From Paenibacillus soyae (GTDB taxonomy: Bacteria > Bacillota > Bacilli > Paenibacillales > Paenibacillaceae), in NCBI RefSeq assembly GCF_024623455.1, contig NZ_JANIPJ010000001.1, positions 482,727 to 546,726 of the forward strand: DNA of 64,000 nt, in the 5' to 3' direction. The first letter of the stretch is position 1. The number at the start of each line of letters is the position of its first letter. Positions 16,418-24,817 of this stretch are shown piece after piece. The notes under the pieces are model-generated. The model saw only the letters and a list, made by a program, of their open reading frames with translations. It ran no database searches and was not told the origin of the DNA. Both the position numbers and the translations under genes were made by a program.

Positions 16418-17892
16418 AGAAATGGGCAGGCTTATTGTTGATCTGCAGTATGTTGTTCGGACTTATGCCGTCGGCCCATGCGGATAGTGCCACTATGACG
16501 GCAGCCCTGTCCGTAGAAGATTCAGAGCTGACGGTGAGCGGAGTCTTGTCAACTGGAAACAGCAGCTGGATCTCGCTTCGCATGACGGGACCCGAGGGCG
16601 AGCTCGCCCATCTGGACCAGACAACAAGTGATTCGAACGGGAGCTTCACGTTTGTTGTACCTATGGCAGGAAAGACGGCAGGGGAATATGAGGTGGTTCT
16701 CGGCGCAGCCGGCTTAACGGGGGGGTTCCGCCAAGAGGTGACCTATACGCCGCCCGTGACGCTGCCTCCTGTTGTACCGATAATTCCTGAGATGCCCGAG
16801 TCGAAGGTGGTTCAGCTGAACCGGCTGAACTGGAATTCGGATGGGAGCTTGCAGATTAGCTTAGGAAGCAAGCAAGGCTTGAAGGTTCCTGTCCAGGCTC
16901 TCCAAGTGGAGAACGGCAAGCAGCTTCAGATTGAGCATGACTCCATGTCGGTGAACATTCCTGCCGCAGTGTTGAACGAACTGATGAAACAGGTTCCTGC
17001 CTCAGCTATCGGTCAAGCGGAATTATGGTTCACAGTCTCCAAGGCGGAAGGTGAGCAGAGCTTGTCTGGAGAGGGTTCGGCAACGACTGGGCTCCATGTA
17101 GCAGGTGACAGACTGGAGCTGGAGCTGTTCGTCTTGGAGGCGAATGGCACAAAGCATCAGCTGGCGGCATTCCCAGAGCCGCTGAAGCTGTCCATGTCCG
17201 TCGACAACGGGGCGGACAAAGGGTTAGTCGGGATTTATTACATCCCTACTAATGGCGCACCCGAATATGTAGGCGGCATATGGGATGGCTCCAAGCTGAC
17301 GGCGATGCTCGACCACTTCAGCACTTATGCGGTGCTGGAGTATAAGAAGACATTCGAGGATGTGCCGGCGCATCATTGGGCACAGCGAGTCATTCAAGAG
17401 CTCGCGGCGAAACATCTGATGCAAGGCGTAAGTGAAAGCAAGTTTGCGCCGGACCGCTCGATGACGAGAGCTGAATTCACGGCGACCCTGGTTCGCGCGC
17501 TGAAGCTGGAGTCGGCTGAGCCAGCGCCTTTCGCAGACGTAGAGGCAGGAAGCTGGTATGCGGATGAGGTAGCGGCTGCTTATGCGGCGGGGCTGATTGC
17601 CGGCAAATCCAGCACGGTCTTTGCTCCGGAAGCCCAGCTGACCCGCGAGGAGATGGCGGTCATTCTGATGAACGCGGCTCGCATTAAGCAAGGGGATGCA
17701 GGCAAAACGGCTTCAGGCTCTGCGAATGCTGCCTTCCAGGATGAGGACGCGATCAGCGATTGGGCTGTAAGCGCGGTCCATACCGCAGCGGAAGCGGGAT
17801 ATGTGAAGGGCCGCGGCAACGGCCAGTTTGTACCGAAGGGGCTGCTGACTCGCGCGGAAGCCGCGCAGGTTGTGTATCGCATGTTTCCCTAA
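16414..17892 (+). CDS. SLH-domain cell-surface protein coupled to secreted lyases
   Basis: A 492-residue exported protein whose ATG overlaps the stop of the beta-helix gene (ATGA). A signal peptide ends near SAHA; an Ig-like beta domain (about 25-115), a Pro-rich linker, and an alpha/beta middle region that commonly precedes SLH repeats follow. Three SLH repeats start near 313 (FEDVPAHHWAQ), 374 (FADVEAGSWYA) and 445 (FQDEDAISDWA), each followed by a TRAE/TREE motif. SLH repeats bind pyruvylated wall polymers. It has no catalytic domain. Its position suggests it holds or presents the two large lyases at the surface, but no docking motif is recognisable. Confidence 0.85.
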   Translation: MKKWAGLLLICSMLFGLMPSAHADSATMTAALSVEDSELTVSGVLSTGNSSWISLRMTGPEGELAHLDQTTSDSNGSFTFVVPMAGKTAGEYEVVLGAAGLTGGFRQEVTYTPPVTLPPVVPIIPEMPESKVVQLNRLNWNSDGSLQISLGSKQGLKVPVQALQVENGKQLQIEHDSMSVNIPAAVLNELMKQVPASAIGQAELWFTVSKAEGEQSLSGEGSATTGLHVAGDRLELELFVLEANGTKHQLAAFPEPLKLSMSVDNGADKGLVGIYYIPTNGAPEYVGGIWDGSKLTAMLDHFSTYAVLEYKKTFEDVPAHHWAQRVIQELAAKHLMQGVSESKFAPDRSMTRAEFTATLVRALKLESAEPAPFADVEAGSWYADEVAAAYAAGLIAGKSSTVFAPEAQLTREEMAVILMNAARIKQGDAGKTASGSANAAFQDEDAISDWAVSAVHTAAEAGYVKGRGNGQFVPKGLLTRAEAAQVVYRMFP

Positions 17893-17905
17893 CAGAGCAG
17901 GAAAA

Positions 17906-17971
17906 ACCTAAAAAAAATACAAGTCAGCGGAAACCAGTCCATTGTGAGCTTAATCCGGCGACCTCTATGAT
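17906..17971 (+). promoter_or_regulatory. Regulon-1 activator box and promoter (PL15/MFS operon)
   Basis: Left half ACCT-A7-AT-ACAAG (17906-17923), 15 nt, then CCATTGTGAG from 17939 and TATGAT (17966-17971) 27 nt from the CC. The -10 lies in the left arm and loop of a terminator hairpin (17955-17989). Confidence 0.7.
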
Positions 17972-17998
17972 AGATATAGAGGCCGCCGGTTTTCTTTT
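17955..17998 (+). terminator. Terminator of the secreted-lyase operon
   Basis: CCGGCG-A-CCTCTAT pairs with ATAGAGG-C-CGCCGG (13 bp and one mismatch) around GATAGAT, followed by TTTTCTTTT. It ends transcripts of the 8884-17892 unit while overlapping the promoter for the next unit. Confidence 0.8.
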
Positions 17999-18067
17999 GG
18001 AGAGGAAAATCGTATGCGTTTTCAATGTGCGGCAAATGCAAGAAACGAATGGAAGGGAGCAGCGCAC

Positions 18068-20365
18068 ATGGATAGAACATTAAATCAACCCGAGAGCAGC
18101 GCGCTAAGTGTCCAATATTCACCAACAGAGGAAACCAAGCTGCTAGAGAATCCTCCCCGATTCACATGGATGGCCGCCGACAGCGGCGAGAGAGGATATA
18201 TGCTTCAATGGTCGACAACGCCTTCCTTCGAGGAAGGAGCGACCGTTCTGGCCGGACCTGTCAAATACCCCTTCTACACGCCGGACGTTGTATTAGACCC
18301 CGGCTTTTATTATTGGCGTTACGCCGCAGTATTCGGCAAGGGTGAATTATCCGAGTGGAGCCGCGTCCGTTCCTTCAACGTGGAGGAAGCTCTGCCGGAG
18401 ACTCCGCTGCCGGATCCGATTGACCGCTATCGAGCAACAAGGGAGGATCATCCACGATTATGGTTGAACGCGGAGCAGATTGTCGAGTTTCGCAAGCGAT
18501 TGCAAGAGGACGAGAGCTATTGCTCCTGGCCGTCGTTCTATGAAGGCTCTGTGCTGCCTTGGCTGGAACGGGAGCTCATTTCCGAACCTTTGCCTTATCC
18601 GGGCAACAAACGAGTAGCCAAGCTGTGGCGGAAGATGTATATGGATTGTCAAGAGACGTTGTATGCTATTCGACATATGAGCGTAGCCGGCGTTATTCTT
18701 CAGGATCGGCGGTTATTGAATCGCGCGAAGGAATGGCTGCTCCATGTATGCGCATGGGATCCCGAAGGGCCTACTTCGAGGGATTACAACGACGAAGCGG
18801 CCTTCCGGATTGCAGCCGCTGTTGCGTGGGGATACGACTGGCTGTACGGCGAACTGACAGGAGAGGAGCGGCAGCTTGTTCGCGAGGTGCTTCTGCGCCG
18901 TACCGGACAGGTTGCCTGCCACGTCATTGAAAGCTCGCGTATTCATTCCGTGCCTTATGACAGCCACGCTGTCCGTTCCTTGTCCTCCGTTCTCGTACCC
19001 TGTTGCCTGGCTATGTTGTTCGAGAACGATAGCGCGGCGGAATGGCTCAACTATACAATGGATTATTATTCCGCCCTTTATACCCCTTGGGGCGGTGCTG
19101 ATGGGGGCTGGGCCGAAGGACCAATGTACTGGACAACGGGTCTAGCCTATGTGACAGAAGCGTTCAACTTGCTCCGGAACGCAACGAATGTTGATTATTA
19201 CAAGCGGCCTTTCTTCCAGCGTACAGGGGACTTCCCGCTCTACTGCTTCAGCCCGGATACGACTCGTGCCAGCTTCTGCGATCAATCGACATTAGGAGAT
19301 CCTCCGAGCTTGAAGACGGCCTTCCTTATGCGTCAATTCGCTGGGATTACAGGTAATGGGACATACCAGTGGTATTATGAGCAGATTCGCACAAGAGAAA
19401 CTTTCGAAGAAGCGGATCAGAAGTTCTACAACTACGGATGGTGGGATTTCCGCTTTGACGAGATGTTGTATCTGCACGACTTTGAAGCGGTGCAAGCTGT
19501 CGAGCCGGCTGATATGGAAGCCGTCAAGTGGTTCCGAGATATCGGCTGGGTGGCGATGCACGCTTGTCCTACGAATCCAAAGGAGCATATTATGCTCCTG
19601 ACGAAGAGCAGCCGTTACGGCTCTGTAAGCCATAGCCACGGGGATCAGAACGCTTTCGTGCTGCACGCCTATGGGGAAGCTCTTGCCGTGCAAAGCGGCT
19701 ACTATGTGGCATTCGGCAGCACTATGCATCTGAACTGGCGCCGGCAGACCCGTTCCAAAAATGTGCTGCTATTCGATGGCAAAGGCCAGTATGGCGGCAG
19801 AGACAAGACGTTGAATCTCGAAGCAAGCGGCCGTATCGAAGAGGCTTGGCATAAAGATGGGGTTTCTTACACGAGAGCCGATGCAACCGCGGCCTATCAG
19901 CATGAAGTGCCGTATTTGCGCAGATTTGTTCGGGAGTATTACTTCATAGATAACGCTTATATTGTTGTTGTTGACTACGTGGATTTTGAACAACCGGCTT
20001 CTCTGACATGGCTAATGCATACGCCATATGAGATGGAGCTGAATGGCCAAACGTTCAGAGCGGTAACCGGCAATGCAGAGCTTCTTGGCCGCTTCGTCTA
20101 TTGCTCCTCGGGAGATCTGGAGCTTAGCCAGACCAATCAGTATGAAGAAGTGGATACAGACGAGATTGAAGGCATGCCGAGCGAATGGCATCTACACGCA
20201 GTGTCCGGAGCTGCGATAAGCCACCGGCTTGTGACGCTGCTGGTGCCGATGAAACGAGCGGAGGAGAAATTGGTGACCTGTGAAGTAGAAGAAACCGATG
20301 ATGTTGTCCATTTAAGGTTTACCTGTGAAGGAAATACAACTTCTATTGAAGTGAGGAAGTCATGA
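18068..20365 (+). CDS. Oligoalginate lyase, PL15-type (copy 1)
   Basis: A 765-residue protein without signal peptide, so probably cytoplasmic. It would cut imported alginate oligomers from an end to unsaturated monouronate, which rearranges to DEH. A beta-rich N-terminal domain (about 15-110) precedes an alpha-toroid and a beta-sandwich of heparinase type. Motifs fit PL15 (Atu3025 group): H300/R303 in SHAVR, Y354 in WAEGPMYW, and H522/H524 in SHSHGDQN. ATG 18068 has GAAGGGAG 8 nt upstream; the upstream in-frame ATG at 18014 has no good site. It overlaps the MFS gene by 4 nt. Closely related to the product of 33334-35709. Confidence 0.85.
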   Translation: MDRTLNQPESSALSVQYSPTEETKLLENPPRFTWMAADSGERGYMLQWSTTPSFEEGATVLAGPVKYPFYTPDVVLDPGFYYWRYAAVFGKGELSEWSRVRSFNVEEALPETPLPDPIDRYRATREDHPRLWLNAEQIVEFRKRLQEDESYCSWPSFYEGSVLPWLERELISEPLPYPGNKRVAKLWRKMYMDCQETLYAIRHMSVAGVILQDRRLLNRAKEWLLHVCAWDPEGPTSRDYNDEAAFRIAAAVAWGYDWLYGELTGEERQLVREVLLRRTGQVACHVIESSRIHSVPYDSHAVRSLSSVLVPCCLAMLFENDSAAEWLNYTMDYYSALYTPWGGADGGWAEGPMYWTTGLAYVTEAFNLLRNATNVDYYKRPFFQRTGDFPLYCFSPDTTRASFCDQSTLGDPPSLKTAFLMRQFAGITGNGTYQWYYEQIRTRETFEEADQKFYNYGWWDFRFDEMLYLHDFEAVQAVEPADMEAVKWFRDIGWVAMHACPTNPKEHIMLLTKSSRYGSVSHSHGDQNAFVLHAYGEALAVQSGYYVAFGSTMHLNWRRQTRSKNVLLFDGKGQYGGRDKTLNLEASGRIEEAWHKDGVSYTRADATAAYQHEVPYLRRFVREYYFIDNAYIVVVDYVDFEQPASLTWLMHTPYEMELNGQTFRAVTGNAELLGRFVYCSSGDLELSQTNQYEEVDTDEIEGMPSEWHLHAVSGAAISHRLVTLLVPMKRAEEKLVTCEVEETDDVVHLRFTCEGNTTSIEVRKS

Positions 20366-21591
20366 GCGGTCCCGCAAGCGAGGGGGGGCGTCAGCAGCGT
20401 CTCGGTTTGCTCGCGATGTATCTCGACACGCTCTGTATGGCCATCGGCTTCTACATGTTAATCCCGCTGTTGTCCATTTATACAATCAGCCATATGGGGT
20501 GGAGTCCGGCCATTGCCGGCATTATTGTGGCGATCAGCGGACTTTCTCAGCAAGGCCTTAGATTCGTGTCCGGTATCATCGCCGAGAAAATCGGGTATAA
20601 GCAAGCGATTTTATTAGGAGTAGGCATTCGAATTGCGGGATATGTTCTGTTCGGTCTGGCTCAGGTGCCTGCAGGATTTATGCTCGCAGCGTTTATCGCG
20701 GGGGTCGGAGGTTCGTTATTCCATCCTGCAAGCTACGCTGTGTATGCGGTGCTGACCGAGAAGGAAGGACGCTCCAAAATTTACGCGATGCGGGAGATGC
20801 TCAGCAATCTGGGGTTTATTCTGGGACCCGTTATGGGTATGTTCTTACTTTCCATCGATTTTAAGATCGTCTGCTTTTCTTCGGCTGCCATGTTCCTTCT
20901 TGCGTGGATATTGACCTATTATTTTGTCCCGAATATACGTAAGTCGGAGCGCAAGGAAGGAAGCTCGCCATCTGTTCGAGCTATGCTGTCTACTGTATTT
21001 CGCGATAAGCCTTTTATCCGATTCAATCTGGTGGCGCTTGTTCTCTGGTCGCTGTCTGTCCAGCTGTACCTGATCGTTCCGATTCGCGCAGAACAGCTGA
21101 TGCTAGATGTCTCGAAGCTGGCCTATCTCTATACGGCTGCCGCGGTGTTCATGGTGATCCTTCAATTGCCGATTCATATCGGCTGCAGTAAAGTGCTGAG
21201 CGGCTGGCGGATGCTAAGCATCGGAGCATTTTTTCTTGCATCGGGCTACCTGATCATCGGATTTGCATCTGGCATCTGGATGTTATTGGGGGGGATTTTG
21301 ATCTTTACGCTGGGTCAGATCTTTTTTGTGCCCAAGATGAACGAGATGACCTCGGGTTTTGCAGACGAGCAATCCTTCGCTTTATATTTTGGATTTTCGG
21401 GGTTTTTCCTCGCGGCTGGGGGCTTTTTGGGCAATTCGTTAACGGGTTTACTTCAGGAGATAGCCTTGCAGATGGAAACGGATTTCAAGCTGCCTTGGAT
21501 CATTAGCGCGTTTATCGGCTTTTCGACGGCGATATTTATTTGGCTCAAAACGTTAAAGTCCAAAGCACGCATCAAGGAGGAGCAAGCATGA
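20362..21591 (+). CDS. MFS transporter, possible uronate/oligouronide carrier
   Basis: A 409-residue integral membrane protein with about 12 hydrophobic helices and the typical MFS loop signature around residues 60-75 (GIIAEKIGYKQ). It is coupled by ATGA overlaps to the PL15 lyase before it and the cupin-type isomerase after it. Context suggests transport of unsaturated oligouronides, monouronate or another product of the lyase. Direction is unknown: it could import short products or export excess DEH. No closer named family recognised. Confidence 0.8.
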   Translation: MSGPASEGGRQQRLGLLAMYLDTLCMAIGFYMLIPLLSIYTISHMGWSPAIAGIIVAISGLSQQGLRFVSGIIAEKIGYKQAILLGVGIRIAGYVLFGLAQVPAGFMLAAFIAGVGGSLFHPASYAVYAVLTEKEGRSKIYAMREMLSNLGFILGPVMGMFLLSIDFKIVCFSSAAMFLLAWILTYYFVPNIRKSERKEGSSPSVRAMLSTVFRDKPFIRFNLVALVLWSLSVQLYLIVPIRAEQLMLDVSKLAYLYTAAAVFMVILQLPIHIGCSKVLSGWRMLSIGAFFLASGYLIIGFASGIWMLLGGILIFTLGQIFFVPKMNEMTSGFADEQSFALYFGFSGFFLAAGGFLGNSLTGLLQEIALQMETDFKLPWIISAFIGFSTAIFIWLKTLKSKARIKEEQA

Positions 21592-22706
21592 CGACCGATT
21601 GGGTTCAACGCAGCAGAAGACCATTAAAGCTAAAAAGCAACAGAGTATGGAGAACCTACACGGGCGGCAAGCTGATTGAAGGCTGGCAAGGCAAGCCCGA
21701 TGCTATAGATACGGCTTTCCCTGAGGAATGGGTGGCTTCAGCAGTGAAGGCTAAAAACGCCGGACGAGAGCATATTGCAGAAGGCTGGAGTCTAGTTGAA
21801 CCCGAGGAGCCGGGGCAAGCGCCCGTAACCTTGAAGGAGCTGGTGGAGAGCGATCCTGCTGCTTTTCTGGGGCCTAATCATGTCAAGAGATACAAGGAGC
21901 AGATGGCGGTATTGGTGAAGGTGCTGGATGCAGGCGAACGGCTTACCATTCAAGTGCATCCAAGCCGCAAGACAGCCAGAGAGCTGTTCGCCTCGGAATT
22001 CGGGAAGACGGAGGCTTGGTACGTGCTCGGCGGCAGAGTGATCGATGGCGAAGAGCCATGCATCTATCTGGGCTTCAAGCCGGGAATGACGAAGGAAAGA
22101 TGGAGGGAGCTGTTCGAGAGTCAAGCGATTCCTGAGATGCTGGATGCGCTCCATCGTATCCCCGTTAAGAAGGGTGATGTCTATCTGGTGGAGGGGGGAG
22201 TGCCCCATGCGATCGGCGCTGGCTGCTTCCTGATCGAAATTCAGGAGCCAACGGATCTAACTCTCCGAACGGAGCGGGTTACGCCGAGCGGTCTGCAGGT
22301 CCCTGATTCCGCCTGTCACCAGGGTGTCGGATTTGAAGCCATGCTGGATTGCTTCCGCTATGAGCCTCTTAATCTGGCGGATACGCTAGCTAGATACAAG
22401 AAGGAGCCGAAAGTGGTTAGACTTACGCAAGGAGGACGGGAGACCGTTCTGATCGGCGCCGCTGATACCGACAGGTTCGCCATGAGACTGCTGGAAATGA
22501 ACGGTCCGTATGCCAAGCGTCAGGATGGCAGCTTCTCCATTGCAATCGTTGTTCAAGGTTCAGGCGAGCTGTACTGGGGAGAGGAGCGTATGTCGGTCCG
22601 GCAAGGCGATCAATTGTTCTTGCCAGCCGGTGTGGAAGCCGTTACCTGGGTGAATGCTGACAAGCATGCTGATTTGAAGGTTGTTGTATGTTACCCGCCT
22701 GAGTGA
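21588..22706 (+). CDS. Class I mannose-6-phosphate isomerase-like cupin
   Basis: A 372-residue protein of the type I phosphomannose isomerase fold (ManA/Pmi). Seen: zinc-site motifs QVHPSRK (near residue 125), EAWYVL and VPHAIGAG, and a second cupin half at the C terminus ending GDQLFLPAGVEA. The start at 21588 follows AAGGAGGAG and overlaps the MFS stop (ATGA). In alginate breakdown there is no obvious need for mannose-6-phosphate, so it may act on another keto/aldo-uronate, for example ring opening as KdgF does; that is inference. It ends the operon, before a terminator at 22731. Confidence 0.75.
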   Translation: MTTDWVQRSRRPLKLKSNRVWRTYTGGKLIEGWQGKPDAIDTAFPEEWVASAVKAKNAGREHIAEGWSLVEPEEPGQAPVTLKELVESDPAAFLGPNHVKRYKEQMAVLVKVLDAGERLTIQVHPSRKTARELFASEFGKTEAWYVLGGRVIDGEEPCIYLGFKPGMTKERWRELFESQAIPEMLDALHRIPVKKGDVYLVEGGVPHAIGAGCFLIEIQEPTDLTLRTERVTPSGLQVPDSACHQGVGFEAMLDCFRYEPLNLADTLARYKKEPKVVRLTQGGRETVLIGAADTDRFAMRLLEMNGPYAKRQDGSFSIAIVVQGSGELYWGEERMSVRQGDQLFLPAGVEAVTWVNADKHADLKVVVCYPPE

Positions 22707-22730
22707 TAACTTCTTCGTTCAAGTATGAGA

Positions 22731-22774
22731 AAACAGGGTAAGCAGAAGCGGCGGTTCTGTCTACCCTGTTTTTG
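22731..22774 (+). terminator. Terminator of PL15/MFS/isomerase operon
   Basis: AAACAGGGTA pairs with TACCCTGTTT around a 21-nt loop that can itself pair partly, and is followed by TTGG. About 25 nt after the stop codon. Confidence 0.75.
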
Positions 22775-22853
22775 GTTGCGCTTTAATAGGGTTCGGCAAT
22801 ATGATGGAGCTAGGTTTGGATCATTTTAAGCTGCAGGGAGAGGAGAGTATTGA

Positions 22854-23522
22854 ATGCTAATTTACCATAACCCGCTTGCTGCCCCGGAGGACGTGGCGGG
22901 CTTCATTATGGAGGGGCAGGCTGCCGTCACGTTTCTGCTTGGCCGGATGCGGCTGGAGAGCCTGCTGGATCCCGGTGAAGGGCAGAAGTCTAATTTCGTA
23001 TATTGGTGTCCGGATGAATTCCCCTCGGAGCTGGCTATCGAATGGGAGTTTCGACCGATTCGCGAGCCGGGGTTGTGCATCCTATTTTTTGCGGCTGCGG
23101 GTCGTAACGGACGATTCATGTTCGACCCCGAACTTACACCGCGTACAGGGGAATACGATATGTATCATCACGGAGAAATAGACGCGATGCACCTGTCGTA
23201 CTTCCGCAGACGCTACCCGGAGGAGCGGGCGTTCCATACGGTCAACTTGCGCAAGAGCTACGGGTTTCATCTCGTCGCTCAGGGCGCAGATCCGATACCG
23301 GATGCATCTGATACGGACCGCTTCTACAAGCTGCGATTGACAAAGAAGGACGGACGTATCACCTTTGCCGTAGACAACCTGACGGTACTCGACTGTCAGG
23401 ACGACGGCGCGGCATATGGACCTCTGCTGGGGGCAGGGCGTATCGGCTTCCGCCAGATGAGTCCGCTTATTGCGGAGTATGCAAATTTGCGAGTGTATGA
23501 TTTCTCGGATACTCAGGTTTAA
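22854..23522 (+). CDS. DUF1961 family protein (YesU-like)
   Basis: A 222-residue soluble protein resembling the DUF1961/YesU family, whose members have a concanavalin-like beta-sandwich and occur in Bacillus rhamnogalacturonan clusters. Aromatic and acidic motifs such as EWEFRPI, YDMYHHGEID and NLRKSYGFHLVAQGADP are seen, the last being a family-like loop. No signal peptide. GGAGAGGAG lies 8-10 nt before the ATG at 22854. It stands alone between two terminators. The role is unproven: it may bind or cut an oligosaccharide inside the cell. Confidence 0.75.
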   Translation: MLIYHNPLAAPEDVAGFIMEGQAAVTFLLGRMRLESLLDPGEGQKSNFVYWCPDEFPSELAIEWEFRPIREPGLCILFFAAAGRNGRFMFDPELTPRTGEYDMYHHGEIDAMHLSYFRRRYPEERAFHTVNLRKSYGFHLVAQGADPIPDASDTDRFYKLRLTKKDGRITFAVDNLTVLDCQDDGAAYGPLLGAGRIGFRQMSPLIAEYANLRVYDFSDTQV

Positions 23523-23525
23523 GTG

Positions 23526-23570
23526 CCAAGCGCTGCACATTCGTTTGACGAATGGCGGCGCTTTTTCTGT
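23526..23570 (+). terminator. Terminator after DUF1961 gene
   Basis: AAGCGC...CATTCG pairs with CGAATG...GCGCTT with small internal mismatches and is followed by TTTCTG. It separates the gene from the tautomerase/ABC promoter. Confidence 0.7.
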
Positions 23571-23584
23571 CTTCAAGCAGCAAA

Positions 23585-23649
23585 ACCTAAAAAAAGTACA
23601 AGGGCCGCAAAGCGACTCCATTGTTAGCGTTATCATATCTCTTTAGGAT
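23585..23649 (+). promoter_or_regulatory. Regulon-1 activator box and promoter (tautomerase/permease operon)
   Basis: Left half ACCT-A7-GT-ACAAG (23585-23602), 15 nt, then CCATTGTTAG from 23618 and TAGGAT (23644-23649) 26 nt from the CC. One of the best copies of the box. Confidence 0.7.
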
Positions 23650-23693
23650 AGAGATAAGTCCGCAAGGGTAATTCGATACATGGAGGAATGCAT

Positions 23694-23876
23694 ATGCCGC
23701 AAATTACAATCAAAATGTACGAGGGTCGTACAGATGCGCAAAAAAATGAAATTGTTGAAGTGTTCACGAAAGAGCTTTCACGAATAATAGACCGGGAACC
23801 AGAATTCATCACCATTGAATTCAACGAAATACCGATCGATGATCAAGCTCCCGCCAATCTGAAGAACAAGAGGTGA
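23694..23876 (+). CDS. 4-oxalocrotonate tautomerase-family protein
   Basis: A 60-residue tautomerase. Starting at ATG 23694 gives a protein beginning Met-Pro-Gln-Ile-Thr, so the catalytic Pro1 of this superfamily is exposed after Met removal; an in-frame ATG two codons upstream would block it. GGAGG at 23682-23686 sits 7 nt before. It is the first gene of a unit with two ABC permeases (6 nt gap) and lies behind a regulon-1 promoter. It may catalyse keto-enol or ring-opened uronate tautomerisation such as 4-deoxy-hexeneuronate to DEH; this is inference. Confidence 0.8.
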   Translation: MPQITIKMYEGRTDAQKNEIVEVFTKELSRIIDREPEFITIEFNEIPIDDQAPANLKNKR

Positions 23877-23882
23877 TAGCAG

Positions 23883-24794
23883 ATGGTTAAGCAATCGAAG
23901 TTAGGTTATATGTGGAAGTACAAGATGCTGTATTTCCTCTCTATTCCAGGCTTGCTGTATTTTCTAGTGTTCAAGTACGTGCCTCTGTTCGGCTCGGTCA
24001 TCGCGTTTCAGGATTTCAATCTGTTTAGCGGCGTATTCGGCAGTCCGTGGGTGGGCTTCAAGCATTTTGAAAGGATGTTCTCGCATTACGATTTTATCAA
24101 CATCCTGAAGAATACGCTTCTTCTGGGCATGTATGATATTTTGTTCGCCTTCACGGCTCCGATTATACTGGCGTTGCTGCTGAACGAAGTTCGGCTCATG
24201 CTTTACAAAAAAATTATTCAGACTGTCATGTATGCCCCGCACTTTCTCTCTTGGGTCATTGTAAGCGGTATCTTCGTCGGCATTCTGTCGCCGGAATCTG
24301 GCGTATTGAACGTTATGATTGGCTGGTTCGGCATTGATCCGATCTACTTCCTGGGGGACGAGTCGTATATTCGAACCATTCTTGTCGGCTCCGGATTATG
24401 GCGTGATGTAGGCTGGGGGACGATTATTTATCTGGCTGCCCTGGCAGGCATCAATCCCGACCTGTACGAGGCGGCTGAAATTGACGGAGCGGGCCGTTGG
24501 AAGCAGACGCTCAACATTACGCTTCCTGCGCTGCTGCCCGTAGTTACGATTCTGTTCCTGCTCAAAATCGGCGATTTCATGGATTATGGCTTCGAGCGCG
24601 TATTCGTCTTCCAAAACCCGCTTAACATTCAGAACAGTGAGATTTTGGACACTTATATATATAAGGCCGGTCTGAGGCAGCTGCAGTTCAGCTACGCGAC
24701 GGCGATCGGCGTGTTTAAATCGGTTGTGGGCTTGACCTTGCTCATGATTGCCAACACGCTAAGTAAAAAAGCGACGGGAGAATCCTTGTACTAA
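23883..24794 (+). CDS. ABC sugar permease (LplB-type)
   Basis: A 303-residue inner-membrane subunit with six predicted helices and the EAA loop EAAEIDGAGRWKQTLNITLP around residues 196-215, which contacts the ATPase. The LplB/AlgM1-like start (LGYMWKYKMLYFLSIPGLLYF) is typical of oligouronide importers. It pairs with the next permease and with the lipoprotein at 25838. No ATPase gene is in the window, so a shared MsmX-type ATPase is likely. GAGGTG overlaps the tautomerase stop. Confidence 0.88.
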   Translation: MVKQSKLGYMWKYKMLYFLSIPGLLYFLVFKYVPLFGSVIAFQDFNLFSGVFGSPWVGFKHFERMFSHYDFINILKNTLLLGMYDILFAFTAPIILALLLNEVRLMLYKKIIQTVMYAPHFLSWVIVSGIFVGILSPESGVLNVMIGWFGIDPIYFLGDESYIRTILVGSGLWRDVGWGTIIYLAALAGINPDLYEAAEIDGAGRWKQTLNITLPALLPVVTILFLLKIGDFMDYGFERVFVFQNPLNIQNSEILDTYIYKAGLRQLQFSYATAIGVFKSVVGLTLLMIANTLSKKATGESLY

Positions 24795-24817
24795 CTCGGG
24801 GAGAGGTGTAATTGCAA

